Positions 1-9,558 of a stretch of 57,303 nt of DNA are shown here, in pieces. The first letter of the stretch is position 1, and each line of letters begins with the position of its first letter. The notes under the pieces were generated by a model that saw only the letters and a program-made list of their open reading frames with translations, did no database searches and was not told the DNA's origin. The position numbers and the translations under genes are program-made. The stretch is from Microbacteriaceae bacterium (GTDB lineage: Bacteria > Actinomycetota > Actinomycetes > Actinomycetales > Microbacteriaceae). The stretch lies in contig JANXTR010000014.1 in NCBI GenBank assembly GCA_025352325.1, forward strand, positions 1 to 57,303, in the 5' to 3' direction.

Positions 1-755
1 CTGATGACGACCGGGTGGCAGCAATGGCGGGTCTTACCGCCGCGACCGTGCGATGGTTCGGGCTCTCTGACTCCGCCGACGTTCGCGCCGAAGATATCGA
101 GGCAACCTCGACGGGAACTCGGTTCACGCTCGTGATCGGGGAATTGCGGACTCCCGTTAGCCTGCGCATCCTGGGGGAGCATCACGTGCTCAACGCTCTC
201 GCCGCGCTCTCCGTTGCGCGCGAACTGGGGCTCGACCCGGTGTCGGCCGTCGAAGCGGTTGAGGATGTCGTGCGGGCAGAACGATGGCGGATGGAGCTTC
301 TGCTGCCGCCCTCGGGAGCCATCGTGATCAACGACGCGTACAACGCCAGCCCCGATTCCACGGCGGCGGCGCTCAAGACGCTCGCTCAGATCCTGGAACC
401 CGGGCAGCGTTCGGTGGCCGTCCTCGGCGAGATGGCCGAGCTGGGGGAGTTCGCCCAGGAGGAGCACGACCGCCTCGGTCGTCTCGTCGTGCGCCTCAAC
501 ATCGGCAAGTTGGTCGTCGTCGGGCACGGCGCGCGCCACATCCACATGGCCGCGGGCCTGGAGGGCTCCTGGGACGGGGAGTCGGTGTTCGTTCCCGATC
601 TCGACGCGGCATACGATCTTCTGCGTGGAGAACTTCGGACGGGCGATGTCGTTCTCGTGAAGTCGTCGAAGTCGGCGGGACTCCGCTTCCTCGGTGACCG
701 GATCGGCGGAGTCGGCACCGTCGACGGACCCGGTTCCGCGGGTGCCGCGTGGTAG
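1..755 (+). CDS. murF: UDP-N-acetylmuramoyl-tripeptide--D-Ala-D-Ala ligase, C-terminal part
   Basis: MurF is a cytoplasmic ligase that adds D-Ala-D-Ala to the UDP-MurNAc tripeptide, using ATP. Only about the last 250 residues are in the window. The frame is open from base 3, and the true start lies upstream, so the internal GTG and ATG codons near base 15 are not starts. Family marks visible are [12 protein letters not shown] (central domain, Mur ligase His-Asn motif), the [11 protein letters not shown] segment that opens the C-terminal domain, and VLGEMAELG. The stop at 753-755 overlaps the start of mraY by seven bases, which is normal tight dcw coupling. Identification is firm from motifs and context. 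Confidence 0.96.
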   Translation, partial: DDDRVAAMAGLTAATVRWFGLSDSADVRAEDIEATSTGTRFTLVIGELRTPVSLRILGEHHVLNALAALSVARELGLDPVSAVEAVEDVVRAERWRMELLLPPSGAIVINDAYNASPDSTAAALKTLAQILEPGQRSVAVLGEMAELGEFAQEEHDRLGRLVVRLNIGKLVVVGHGARHIHMAAGLEGSWDGESVFVPDLDAAYDLLRGELRTGDVVLVKSSKSAGLRFLGDRIGGVGTVDGPGSAGAAW

Positions 756-1867
756 CCCTCCTTATCGGCGCGGCGATCTCGCTGGCGTTCACCCTCTTCC
801 TGACGCCTGTGTTCATCCGAATCTTCAAGCGTCTCGGGTGGGGTCAGTTCATCCGCAACGACGGCCCGCAGTCGCACCACACCAAGCGCGGGACGCCGAC
901 CATGGGCGGCATCGTCTTCATTTTGGCGTCGATCGTGGGCTATCTGGGCGGTCACTTGATCGCCGGAGTGCCGTGGACCATGGTCGCGGTGCTGGTGCTC
1001 GGCATGATGTGCGGGCTTGGTCTCGTCGGATTCCTGGACGACTTCATCAAGACCCGCAGACAGCGCAGCCTCGGACTCGGCGGCTGGGCCAAGATCGCCG
1101 GCCAGGTCATCGTCGGCACGATCTTCGCGCTGCTCGCGATCTCGCGGCTGTTCCTCGACGAGAACGGGTTGACCCCCGCGTCCACCTACATCTCGGCAGT
1201 TCGCAGGGTCCCGTGGCTCAACCTGTACGCCTTCGGGCCGATCCTCGGCATCCTGCTGTTCGTCATCTGGGTCAACGTGATGACGGTGAGCACGTCCAAC
1301 GGCGTGAACGTCGCCGACGGCCTTGACGGTCTCGCCACCGGCGCCTCGATCCTGGCCATCTCGGCGTATCTGTTCATCGGCTTCTGGCAGAACAACCAGT
1401 CGTGTTTCAGCCGCACGATCGATCTGGCCGTGAAGTACAAGTGCTACGACGCTCGTGATCCCCTCGATGTCGCGGTGGTGGCGGCGTGCATCGTCGGTGC
1501 TCTGGTCGGTTTCCTCTGGTGGAACACCGCCCCCGCCCAGATTTTCATGGGCGACACCGGCTCCCTCGGCCTTGGCGGCGCGATGGCCGCCCTCGCCATC
1601 GTGACCCGCACCGAGCTGCTCCTGGTGATCATCGGCGGTCTCTTCTTGGTCGTCACCGGGTCGGTGATCGTGCAACGCGGCTGGTTCAAGATCACGAAGT
1701 GGCGCTACGGCCAGGGCAGACGGATCTTCCTGATGAGTCCGCTGCAACATCACTTCGAGCTCAAGGGCTGGGCCGAGATCACCATCGTCGTACGCTTCTG
1801 GATCATCGCGGGGATGTTCGTCGCGGGCGGTATCGGCCTGTTCTACCTCGAATGGGTCAGCCGATAG
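749..1867 (+). CDS. mraY: Phospho-N-acetylmuramoyl-pentapeptide-transferase
   Basis: MraY is an integral membrane enzyme that transfers phospho-MurNAc-pentapeptide to undecaprenyl phosphate, making lipid I. The 372-residue protein has the family length (about 360) and about ten hydrophobic segments. Signature stretches are the early TPTMGGI, the FLDDFIK acidic motif that binds Mg, [12 protein letters not shown] and a C-terminal PLQHHFEL. The GTG start lies inside the end of murF, so the two genes are translationally coupled. A loop with two cysteines near residues 220-232 may be lineage-specific. Nothing suggests damage. Confidence 0.97.
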   Translation: MVALLIGAAISLAFTLFLTPVFIRIFKRLGWGQFIRNDGPQSHHTKRGTPTMGGIVFILASIVGYLGGHLIAGVPWTMVAVLVLGMMCGLGLVGFLDDFIKTRRQRSLGLGGWAKIAGQVIVGTIFALLAISRLFLDENGLTPASTYISAVRRVPWLNLYAFGPILGILLFVIWVNVMTVSTSNGVNVADGLDGLATGASILAISAYLFIGFWQNNQSCFSRTIDLAVKYKCYDARDPLDVAVVAACIVGALVGFLWWNTAPAQIFMGDTGSLGLGGAMAALAIVTRTELLLVIIGGLFLVVTGSVIVQRGWFKITKWRYGQGRRIFLMSPLQHHFELKGWAEITIVVRFWIIAGMFVAGGIGLFYLEWVSR

Positions 1868-1869
1868 CC

Positions 1870-3372
1870 GTGCGCGACAATCCCCGTGACCTCTCCGCAC
1901 TGACCAGTTGGCGCGCCGACTGGGCGGGCCTGCGGGTCGTCGTGCTCGGGCTCGGCATCACCGGCTTCTCGGTCGCCGACACCCTGGTCGAGCTGGGTTG
2001 CGAGGTGCTGGTTGTGGCCCGCGAAAGCACCGGCGAGTTCAGCGAACTGCTCAGCGTGATCGGGGCCGACTTCGTGCAGTCGGATGCCGCGGTCCCGCCC
2101 GCCCTGGCCGGCTTCGAGGCCGATCTGCTCGTGGTGTCGCCGGGATACGCGCCGCAGCATCCGCTGCTGGCCTGGGCGCGTGAGCAGGATCTCGAGATCT
2201 GGGGCGACATCGAGCTTGCCTGGCGCCTGCGCGACAAGGTGGGGCGCGCCGACGGCACCCCTGCCGACTGGATCTGCATCACCGGAACGAACGGCAAGAC
2301 GACCACCACGCAGCTCACCGCCACGATGCTGGTCACCGGGGGACTGCGTGCGGCACCGGCGGGCAACATCGGGATCCCCGTGCTCGATGCGATCCGCGAT
2401 CCCTCAGGTTTCGACGTGCTGGTCATCGAGCTCTCGAGCCACCAGCTGCACTGGGTGAACCGCAACGTGGGAGGGGTGCTGGCGCCGCTGGCATCCGTCT
2501 GCCTCAATCTCGCCGACGACCATCTCGAGTGGCACGGCTCGCGCGAGGCGTACCGCAACGCGAAGGCGAAGGTCTACGACAACGTGCGCGTCGCCTGCGT
2601 CTACAACCTGGGCGACCTCGCGACGCGGCAGATGGTGGAGGATGCGACGGTCCAGGATGGCGCGCGCGCGATCGGCTTCGGACTCGGTGTGCCCGGCCCG
2701 AGCGACGTCGGGCTGGTCGACGGGATCCTCGTTGACCGCGCATTCCTCGACGAGCGCCGCACCTCGGCGCTCGAGCTCGCCACGATGGAGGACCTCATCC
2801 CGAGCGGGATGGATTCGCCGCACATGACCGCGAACGTTTTGGCCGCTGCCGCTCTCGCGCGCGCGGCCGGGGTGACGCCCGCTCAGGTGCGGGACGCGAT
2901 CCGCGCCTTCCGGCTGGATCACCATCGCACGGAGGTGGTGCTCGAGAGCGGCGGCATCCTGTGGGTCGATGACTCGAAGGCCACCAACGCCCATGCCGCA
3001 GATGCCGCGCTGTCGGGCTTCTCGAACGTCGTCTGGATCGCTGGCGGACTCCTGAAGGGCATCGATCCGGCGCCGCTGGTCACGAAGCACGCGATGCGCC
3101 TGAGGGGCGTGGTGCTGATCGGAGCGGACCGCTCGGCGCTCCGCGACGCGTTCGAGCGACACGCGCCCGGCGTCACGGTCCTGGAGGTCACCGGCGGGGA
3201 GACTGAGGGGGTGATGTCCGCTGCCGTGCGGGCCGCAGCATCCCTCGCCCGGTCGGGCGACGTGGTGCTGCTCGCGCCGGCCGCCGCATCGATGGACCAG
3301 TTCACGGATTACGCGGACCGGGGAACCCGATTCGCCCAGGCGGTGCGCGAGCAGCTGGACGAGCAGGGCTGA
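1870..3372 (+). CDS. murD: UDP-N-acetylmuramoylalanine--D-glutamate ligase
   Basis: MurD is the cytoplasmic ligase that adds D-glutamate to UDP-MurNAc-L-Ala. The N-terminal domain shows VLGLGITGFSVADTL, a Rossmann-type UDP-binding turn. The ATP loop GTNGKTTTT lies near residue 138, and the C-terminal domain carries VDDSKATN. The GTG at 1870, just after the mraY stop, gives a start of the form VRDNPRDLSALTSW, like related MurD proteins. An in-frame ATG at 1852 inside mraY is the alternative and would add six residues. Length is about 500 residues, normal for actinobacteria. Confidence 0.95.
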   Translation: MRDNPRDLSALTSWRADWAGLRVVVLGLGITGFSVADTLVELGCEVLVVARESTGEFSELLSVIGADFVQSDAAVPPALAGFEADLLVVSPGYAPQHPLLAWAREQDLEIWGDIELAWRLRDKVGRADGTPADWICITGTNGKTTTTQLTATMLVTGGLRAAPAGNIGIPVLDAIRDPSGFDVLVIELSSHQLHWVNRNVGGVLAPLASVCLNLADDHLEWHGSREAYRNAKAKVYDNVRVACVYNLGDLATRQMVEDATVQDGARAIGFGLGVPGPSDVGLVDGILVDRAFLDERRTSALELATMEDLIPSGMDSPHMTANVLAAAALARAAGVTPAQVRDAIRAFRLDHHRTEVVLESGGILWVDDSKATNAHAADAALSGFSNVVWIAGGLLKGIDPAPLVTKHAMRLRGVVLIGADRSALRDAFERHAPGVTVLEVTGGETEGVMSAAVRAAASLARSGDVVLLAPAAASMDQFTDYADRGTRFAQAVREQLDEQG

Positions 3373-3406
3373 CCGGCTCCGCCGCACAGCAGGAGGGGAG
3401 GCAGTC

Positions 3407-4636
3407 GTGACCACGACCCGACCCCCCGTCCGCCCCGGCTCGCGCGCCTCGCAGCCCGAGCCCGAGGAGCCGCAGGCCCCCCGCGCCGCCGTCGTCGCGG
3501 TGCGCCGACTCTTCGCCGCCGAGACGCCGGAGTACTTCATGCTGCTGGGGACGACGCTGTTCCTGGTGATCTTCGGCCTGGTGATGGTGCTGTCGTCGTC
3601 CTCGATCATCTCCTTCGTGAGCAGCAAGGACTTCTTCTCCATCGCCACGCGTCAGGGGATCTACGCGCTGATCGGCATCCCCGTGATGTTGATTGCTGCT
3701 CGGGCGCCGATCTCGTTCTGGAAGCGATGGGCGCGGATCGGGATCTTCGTTGGCATCGGCCTTCAGCTGCTGGTGTTCAGCCCGCTCGGATTCGCCTACG
3801 GCGGCAATCGCAACTGGATTCATCTCGGAGCATTCAACGCGCAGCCATCGGAGCTTGTGAAACTGGCCATGGTGCTGTGGCTCGCGTGGATGCTGACGAC
3901 GCGACAGGAGCTCCTCGAGGACTGGCGTCGGATGGCGGTCACGCTCGCCCCCGTCGTCGCGATCGCAACCGGGCTGATCCTCGCGGGCAGTGACCTCGGG
4001 ACGTCCGTCATCCTGTTGAGCATCGTGCTCGGCGCACTGTTCTACGCCGGCATGCGCCTGCGTGTAGTGCTCTCGGTGGTCGTGGTGATGGCCGTCATCG
4101 GACTGGTGGCCGCCTCGATCCGCACGTCCCGCACGAACCGGATATCCGCGTGGCTGAGCGGATGTACTGACCCATCCCAGGCATCGGGAGACTGCTATCA
4201 GACTACCCACGGGTGGCAGGCGCTCGCCCACGGCGGCGTGTTCGGCGTGGGCCTCGGCAACTCCACCGGCAAGTGGTCGTGGGTCCCGGAGGCCGACAAC
4301 GACTTCATCTTCTCGATCATCGGCGAGGAGCTGGGGCTCATCGGCGCGATCCTCGTGCTCCTGCTGTTCGTGCTCCTGGCGATCTGCTTTATCCGGATCA
4401 TCCGGATGTCGCGCGACCCGTTCGCGAAGATCGCGACCAGCGCCGCGATGGTCTGGATTATCGGCCAGGGCTTCGTGAACATCGCAGTGGTGCTCGGACT
4501 GCTCCCGGTGCTCGGGGTGCCGCTGCCGCTCGTCTCGGCGGGCGGATCAGCGCTGATCACCACGCTGGCGGCGATCGGTGTCGTGCTCTCCTTTGCGAGG
4601 CACCGCCCCGAGACCGAGAGCGTGATCTCGCGGTGA
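3407..4636 (+). CDS. ftsW: Peptidoglycan glycosyltransferase FtsW (SEDS family)
   Basis: FtsW is a polytopic SEDS protein that polymerises septal peptidoglycan with its partner penicillin-binding protein. The 409-residue protein starts with a charged, proline-rich cytoplasmic tail of about 40 residues, followed by roughly ten membrane segments. Family marks include GNRNWIHLGAFNAQPSELVKL and, late in the protein, NDFIFSIIGEELG and the segment PLPLVSAGGSALITTLAAIG. A strong AGGAGGGGAGG ribosome site precedes the GTG start, and the stop overlaps the murG start. RodA is less likely because of the position between murD and murG. Confidence 0.95.
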   Translation: MTTTRPPVRPGSRASQPEPEEPQAPRAAVVAVRRLFAAETPEYFMLLGTTLFLVIFGLVMVLSSSSIISFVSSKDFFSIATRQGIYALIGIPVMLIAARAPISFWKRWARIGIFVGIGLQLLVFSPLGFAYGGNRNWIHLGAFNAQPSELVKLAMVLWLAWMLTTRQELLEDWRRMAVTLAPVVAIATGLILAGSDLGTSVILLSIVLGALFYAGMRLRVVLSVVVVMAVIGLVAASIRTSRTNRISAWLSGCTDPSQASGDCYQTTHGWQALAHGGVFGVGLGNSTGKWSWVPEADNDFIFSIIGEELGLIGAILVLLLFVLLAICFIRIIRMSRDPFAKIATSAAMVWIIGQGFVNIAVVLGLLPVLGVPLPLVSAGGSALITTLAAIGVVLSFARHRPETESVISR

Positions 4637-5724
4637 CCACCTACCTGTTCGCCGGCGGGGGGACCGCCGGCCACGTCAATCCGCTGCTCGCGACCGCTGA
4701 TCGGCTGCGTGAACGCGAGCCCGACGCCGAGATCCTCGTGCTCGGCACCGCCGAGGGGCTTGAAGCCCGACTCGTCCCGGAGCGCGGCTACGAGCTGCTG
4801 ACGATTCCGCGGCTGCCGTTCCCACGACGCCCGAACCGCGCGGCCATCGAGTTCCCGTCGAAGTGGCGTTCCTCGGTGGCGCTGGTGCGCGGCATCCTGC
4901 ACGACCGTCACGTGGATGTCGTCGTCGGCTTCGGCGGCTACGCCTCCGCCCCCGCGTACCGGGCCGCGCAGCTCGAGAAGCTGCCCCTCGTGCTGCACGA
5001 GCAGAACGCCAAACCGGGGATCGCGAACCGCTTCGGTGCCCGTCTGACGCATTTCGTCGGCGTCACCTTCGCCAGTACCTCGCTCGCCCACGGTGCCGTC
5101 GTGGGCCTCCCGCTGCGTCGCGAGATCGAGCAGCTCGAGCTGGCGCCCGCCCGCGCTGAGGGTCGCGCGCTGTTCGACCTCGACCACCGGATACCGACCC
5201 TCCTGGTCACGGGCGGGTCCACCGGGGCGAAGCGCATCAACGACAGCGTGTCGACTTCGGTGGCGGCTCTGCTCGGAAGCGGCTGGCAGGTGCTCCACAT
5301 CACCGGGTCGCGGTCGCCCGTCGTCGATCCGGGGATGGCCGGGTACCACCTGTTCGAGTACTGCGACCGGATGGACCTCGCCTTCGCCGTCGCCGAGCTG
5401 GCGGTGTCGCGCGCCGGCGCGGGCACGCTCGCCGAGCTCGCCGCGCTCGGCATCCCCGCGGTGCTCGTGCCCTACACGGCCGGTAACGGCGAGCAGGCAT
5501 ACAACGCGCGCGACGCTGTCCATGCCGGGGCGGCGATCGTCGTCACCGATGAGTCGTTCACGCCCGAGTACGTTCAGACTCGGCTGCCGACCCTGCTGCG
5601 CGATCGCGCACGCATCGCCGACATGGCGGCACGGATGGCGTCCATCGGAGTGCGTGACGGCGCAGACAAGATGGTCGATCTGGTCATCGCGGCGCGCGAT
5701 TCGAGGGTCACGACCCTGTCGTGA
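4633..5724 (+). CDS. murG: UDP-GlcNAc:lipid I N-acetylglucosaminyltransferase
   Basis: MurG is a membrane-associated glycosyltransferase that turns lipid I into lipid II. The GTG at 4633 overlaps the ftsW stop. AGGGTAGHVNP at residues 7-17 is the glycine-rich N-terminal loop, HEQNAKPGIANR is the conserved central segment, and the donor-site region shows VTGGSTGAKRIN and SRAGAGTLAELAALG. Length is 363 residues, as expected. Oddly, the gene is not followed by murC in the same direction. Its last codons and stop lie inside an inverted repeat shared with the convergent murC tail. Confidence 0.96.
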   Translation: MTTYLFAGGGTAGHVNPLLATADRLREREPDAEILVLGTAEGLEARLVPERGYELLTIPRLPFPRRPNRAAIEFPSKWRSSVALVRGILHDRHVDVVVGFGGYASAPAYRAAQLEKLPLVLHEQNAKPGIANRFGARLTHFVGVTFASTSLAHGAVVGLPLRREIEQLELAPARAEGRALFDLDHRIPTLLVTGGSTGAKRINDSVSTSVAALLGSGWQVLHITGSRSPVVDPGMAGYHLFEYCDRMDLAFAVAELAVSRAGAGTLAELAALGIPAVLVPYTAGNGEQAYNARDAVHAGAAIVVTDESFTPEYVQTRLPTLLRDRARIADMAARMASIGVRDGADKMVDLVIAARDSRVTTLS

Positions 5725-5727
5725 CCC
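5705..5727. terminator. Perfect inverted repeat covering the murG and murC stop codons
   Basis: The arms GGGTCACGAC (5705-5714) and GTCGTGACCC (5718-5727) are perfect 10-bp complements around a 3-base loop. The murG TGA (5722-5724) sits in the right arm and the murC stop (5708-5710 on the minus strand) in the left arm. As a result both proteins end in similar RVTT-x-S residues. No T-run follows, so it is an atypical terminator. It could act on both convergent transcripts, or mark the crossover point of the inversion that turned murC around. Confidence 0.55.
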
Positions 5728-7120
5728 TCTCTGGGATCCGATCGAGCGCTTCGAGTAGTTGCGGCACGATCTTGTAGACGGTCCCGCAGCTGAGCGTCAT
5801 GACGATGTCGCCATCTCGGGCGATCGATGCCATGTAGTCGGCCGCCTCCTGCCAGTCCTCGATGAGCGCGACCTTGTTCTTGTCGACGAAGTGATCGACG
5901 ACGAGCTGTCCGCTTACTCCGGGGATCGGATCCTCCCGGGCGCCGTCAACCGCCAACACGATCGTGAAGTCCGCGTTCTGCTCGTAAGCCCTTGCGAACT
6001 GGTCCGAGACGTTCTTCGTCCGAGAGTAGAGGTGCGGTTGGTGGACAGCGATGACTCGACCCTGCCCGACCACTGTCTGAGCTCCGGCGACCGCAGCGGC
6101 CGCCTCGGCGGGCTCGTGCGCGTAGTCGTCGTAGACGGAGACGCCACGCACGTTCCCCTTGAACTCGAACCGGCGTTTTGTGCCGCCGAATCGGTCCAGT
6201 GCGGCGATCACGAGATCAATGGCGTAGCCCATCGTGACCAGCGTCAGCACCGCCGCGGCCGCGTTCAGGGCGTGATGCCGGCCCGGCACCGAGATGCGCG
6301 CGCGACGAGTCTCTCCCTGCCAGGTGAGGTCGAACGTTACGTGATCGGTGGCGACAATATCGGAGACTCGCATGTCGACTCCCTCACACTCGCCGAACCG
6401 CAGGACCCGAGTGGTCACCCCGGCGAGCACCCGATCGAGCTGCTCGCCCTCTCCGGCGACGACGAACTCGTGCGCGCCGTTCGCGAAGGCGGTGAACGCA
6501 TCCTCGTAGCCCTGGTCGGAGCCGAAGTGGTCGAGGTGGACCGTCTCGACGTTCGTGATGACCGCGACCGAGGTGTCGTAGAGCAGAAAAGAGCCGTCGG
6601 ACTCGTCGGCCTCGAGCACGAAGAGCGGGTCCGTGCCCGCACCCGAACTCGACTTGAGCGACTGGATGACGCCGCCGTTGACGAAGCTGGGGTCGACACC
6701 CAGCTCCTTGAGTATTGTGACGATCATCCCTGTCGTCGTGGTCTTGCCGTGCGCGCCGGCGACGGTCAGCACGCGTCGATGCCGCGACAGCCAATGCAAG
6801 GCCTGCGAGCGGTGGAGGAGGGTAAGTCCGCGCTCCTGCGCCAGCACGTACTCAGGGTTTTCGGGCCAGATCGCACTGGTGAACACGACGGTGTCAGCAT
6901 CCCCGAGATTCGCCGCGTCGTGACCTACATGCACCGTGGCACCCTGCTCGCGCAGGGGAGGGAGGTACGGGCTCTCCTCGCGATCCGATCCGCTGACCTG
7001 CAGACCCGCGTCGAGCATCATGTGTGCGATCCCGCTCATACCGGATCCGCCGATCCCGATGAAATGCACCCGTCCCAAGTCTTCGGGGACAACGAGAGCG
7101 AGGTCGGGCTTGAGTGGCAT
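5708..7120 (-). CDS. murC: UDP-N-acetylmuramate--L-alanine ligase, inverted relative to the dcw cluster
   Basis: MurC is the cytoplasmic ligase that adds L-alanine to UDP-MurNAc. IGIGGSGMSGIA at residues 21-32 is the UDP-binding turn, and AHGKTTTT at 123-130 is the ATP loop. VLEADESDGSF and DDYAHEP also match the family, and 470 residues is the normal length. The ATG at 7120 gives the family start, but I see no clear ribosome site in front of it. The odd point is orientation: in related genomes murC reads in the same direction as murG and leads into ftsQ. Here it is on the minus strand, 17 bases of its tail overlap the murG tail, and it must have its own promoter. Confidence 0.95.
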   Translation of the reverse strand: MPLKPDLALVVPEDLGRVHFIGIGGSGMSGIAHMMLDAGLQVSGSDREESPYLPPLREQGATVHVGHDAANLGDADTVVFTSAIWPENPEYVLAQERGLTLLHRSQALHWLSRHRRVLTVAGAHGKTTTTGMIVTILKELGVDPSFVNGGVIQSLKSSSGAGTDPLFVLEADESDGSFLLYDTSVAVITNVETVHLDHFGSDQGYEDAFTAFANGAHEFVVAGEGEQLDRVLAGVTTRVLRFGECEGVDMRVSDIVATDHVTFDLTWQGETRRARISVPGRHHALNAAAAVLTLVTMGYAIDLVIAALDRFGGTKRRFEFKGNVRGVSVYDDYAHEPAEAAAAVAGAQTVVGQGRVIAVHQPHLYSRTKNVSDQFARAYEQNADFTIVLAVDGAREDPIPGVSGQLVVDHFVDKNKVALIEDWQEAADYMASIARDGDIVMTLSCGTVYKIVPQLLEALDRIPERVTTGS

Positions 7121-7278
7121 TGCAACGATGTTAGTGCCGCGCGGTCCGATCTGCAGGACGCGAACGACCGGGCTCGGTGTGCTGCCCAGCACGGAGATAG
7201 CGTGATCATTGGGCAGCTGATGCCGTCGGTGACCGGTCTGCGCAAGTACCGCAACGTGACGGTCGAACCTTCGTCCCG

Positions 7279-9558
7279 TCATTCCGTCGTGCGGTCTTTC
7301 CAGGGCGGACGGTCGAAGAACACCATCAGAGTCGTCTCGCCGCGTTCCGGGTCTGGCCGCTTGGGCAGCCACGCCCGCCAGTCGACGAAGAGACCCGGGC
7401 TGCACTCGGTAAGGAAACGCCCGACCGGCCCGTCGACCTCGACCTCGGCGATAATGCCCATGCGACAGCCTGCGAGCTCGGTCGACGCGGCCCGCAGGTC
7501 GACGGTGCGGTACTCGGGCGCCACGTCGCTCATCCCATCCGTGTCTCCGTCGAGAACGATCGCGAGGTTCAGCCGCCGCAGCGCAGGCGCGAGGTCATAG
7601 GGGACCGGAAGTTCGCCGCCGTGAAGCAGCGCCACCCACATCCCCAGCGTGATCGCCTCGGCAGCATCCGCGACGGCGATCTCGTGGTTGCCCACCAAGT
7701 CCCGGTAGCGCTCGGCCGCGACCGCGCGATCGGGCTCCGACTCGGGTGCCTCATCGACACCGCGCCCCTCCTCCAGTGACGCGAGCCCTGACCCCAGGGC
7801 GGTCAGCGCCACGAGCTCGGCACGCAGCTCAATGATGCTCGTGCGGATGCGCCACGCGATCGCCGAGATTTGGCCCTCGCTGTGGCGCTCAGCGGGCAAG
7901 TCGAACTCATGCTCCAGGTCGGTGAGAAGGATCCGGGTGAGGCGCGAGTAGTGCAGCATGGACCGCACCCAGGTGGACATCCGCTGGTTAACGGTGTGGC
8001 GCTCTCCGTGACGCTGTGCCGGTGCGTTGACCATGTCCCGTTCGACGAGTCGGATGTAATCGCCCGCGGCTGCGAGGCAGAGCTGATGGCGAACCTCCAT
8101 AGCGGACCGCTTGTCCACGAGGTGATCGGCAACGAGGTAGTTCAACAGCCGGAATGCCTGCCCGACCAGGGCGAGCGCATGGTCTTCGCGATTCCTCTGC
8201 AGCCAGGTGATGGCACGGTCGCGGTGCAGCAACGCGGCGTACGCGCGGCCTTGTGGTCCGTCTGGCAGCTTCTTCATGAGGCTGGACAGCCGCTTGATGT
8301 CGTCTTCCGACCCCGAGCGAGCAATATCGAGGGATGCCGACTGGTCGGCCAACCGCAGCCGGATCACATCGGTGGTCGTCAACAACTCCACGTCGATGTG
8401 CCCACGCAGTTGCAGATATGCGGGAATCTGACTGTCGGCGAGTTCGGGGCTCCTCCGCAGAACGCTCGCTTGGAAATACACATCCTCGACGGCTCTGCTG
8501 ACCCCGGCGTCGGGCCCGGATCCGCGTTCTCTCGTCAGCGAGTCCAGCTTGGTGGAGAACGCGGTGGATGTGATCCCGGGGAGAGATCGCCGTTCAGCCA
8601 GCCGGTCGACGGCGGCGATCAGTCGTTTCGTGGATCGATCGGCGACGACGGTGTGAATGTGCATCTGAGTGGCTACCGCGACGATCTCGCTGATCTTGCC
8701 GGGATAACGACCCTGGAGACCTACCGCTTCGAGGTCGCTCCACGGTCCGATGATCCGCACCACTGCATGCCGTCGCAGTCGGGAGTTCGTCTCATCGGCG
8801 AAGTGTCGCTCGATGAGATCTCGTCCCGCGAGTTCGCGGATCAGGGTCAAGAGGTCGTCATCGGAGATTTCATCGAGAGGCTGTGTCGGCGGGACTTGGG
8901 AACCGGTGCTCCCCGCATTCCGCTCTGCGATACGCGCGCGCTCCACGCCGCGCAGGTGGTGCCGCGCGCGCTCGAGGAGAGCGGCGCGCTCGTTGCGGGG
9001 AGCCCCCGCTCCGGGCGGCCAGTTGCGAGCGGGCGGCCAGTTCGCCTGGATCCCATCCCAGTTCGGTCGTGGCCAGACAGCGAGTGCGCGCGGAACAGGC
9101 CGTTCCGGACGGAGAGACCAGGCTGCTTCCTGAACTTCACGGTCGAGGGCGAAGTCCTTGGCCCAGTTCGCAATGCTCCCGATGCTCAGATCGGGGTCGA
9201 CAGCATATTCCCTGGCCAGCATGAGCACCACATCCGCAGCTGACAGGGGGTGTCGGTCCACACCCCAAGTTGCGCGAAGGGCCGCCGCCCGGATGGTGCG
9301 GTCGTAGCCGACCGCGGTCACCAGGCCCTTCTTCGGGTCGGTCTCGACATACCGGTCAAGAGTGGCGGCGAGCAGGGTCCGGGCACGAGCTGGCCCGTCA
9401 TCCGTCCAGCCGCGGTCATCGCAGTACACGGTCGCGAACGGTCCGAGGTTCTCGAGCGTCGGCAGGCGTGGCCCATCCGAGGCCCGCACGAGAATGGCCG
9501 TCTGCAGCGTGCCGAGGGCGATCAGGTGCCCCTGGGTGACGTCGTCGGTGATGGGCAT
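7279..9558 (-). CDS. Large protein of unknown function (759 residues)
   Basis: I do not recognise this protein. From the ATG at 9558 it has 759 residues; an in-frame ATG at 9591 and a farther one at 9654 are possible but have no better ribosome site. It has no signal peptide, no membrane segment, and no Walker, helicase or nuclease motif that I can see. The middle part is rich in helices with many Arg and Leu residues (roughly residues 170-650), as in helical-repeat or scaffold proteins. The C-terminal 100 residues look like a compact beta-rich domain ending in LMVFFDRPPW. It is divergent from the six-gene operon starting at 9761 and lies 158 bases upstream of murC on the same strand, so a shared transcript is possible. 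Confidence 0.75.
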   Translation of the reverse strand: MPITDDVTQGHLIALGTLQTAILVRASDGPRLPTLENLGPFATVYCDDRGWTDDGPARARTLLAATLDRYVETDPKKGLVTAVGYDRTIRAAALRATWGVDRHPLSAADVVLMLAREYAVDPDLSIGSIANWAKDFALDREVQEAAWSLRPERPVPRALAVWPRPNWDGIQANWPPARNWPPGAGAPRNERAALLERARHHLRGVERARIAERNAGSTGSQVPPTQPLDEISDDDLLTLIRELAGRDLIERHFADETNSRLRRHAVVRIIGPWSDLEAVGLQGRYPGKISEIVAVATQMHIHTVVADRSTKRLIAAVDRLAERRSLPGITSTAFSTKLDSLTRERGSGPDAGVSRAVEDVYFQASVLRRSPELADSQIPAYLQLRGHIDVELLTTTDVIRLRLADQSASLDIARSGSEDDIKRLSSLMKKLPDGPQGRAYAALLHRDRAITWLQRNREDHALALVGQAFRLLNYLVADHLVDKRSAMEVRHQLCLAAAGDYIRLVERDMVNAPAQRHGERHTVNQRMSTWVRSMLHYSRLTRILLTDLEHEFDLPAERHSEGQISAIAWRIRTSIIELRAELVALTALGSGLASLEEGRGVDEAPESEPDRAVAAERYRDLVGNHEIAVADAAEAITLGMWVALLHGGELPVPYDLAPALRRLNLAIVLDGDTDGMSDVAPEYRTVDLRAASTELAGCRMGIIAEVEVDGPVGRFLTECSPGLFVDWRAWLPKRPDPERGETTLMVFFDRPPWKDRTTE

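Noticed and set aside
5759-7600. A 613-codon plus-strand open frame
   Set aside because: It is antisense to murC and the end of the 759-residue gene, has His/Arg/Asp-rich composition typical of antisense GC-rich frames, and lacks a ribosome site.
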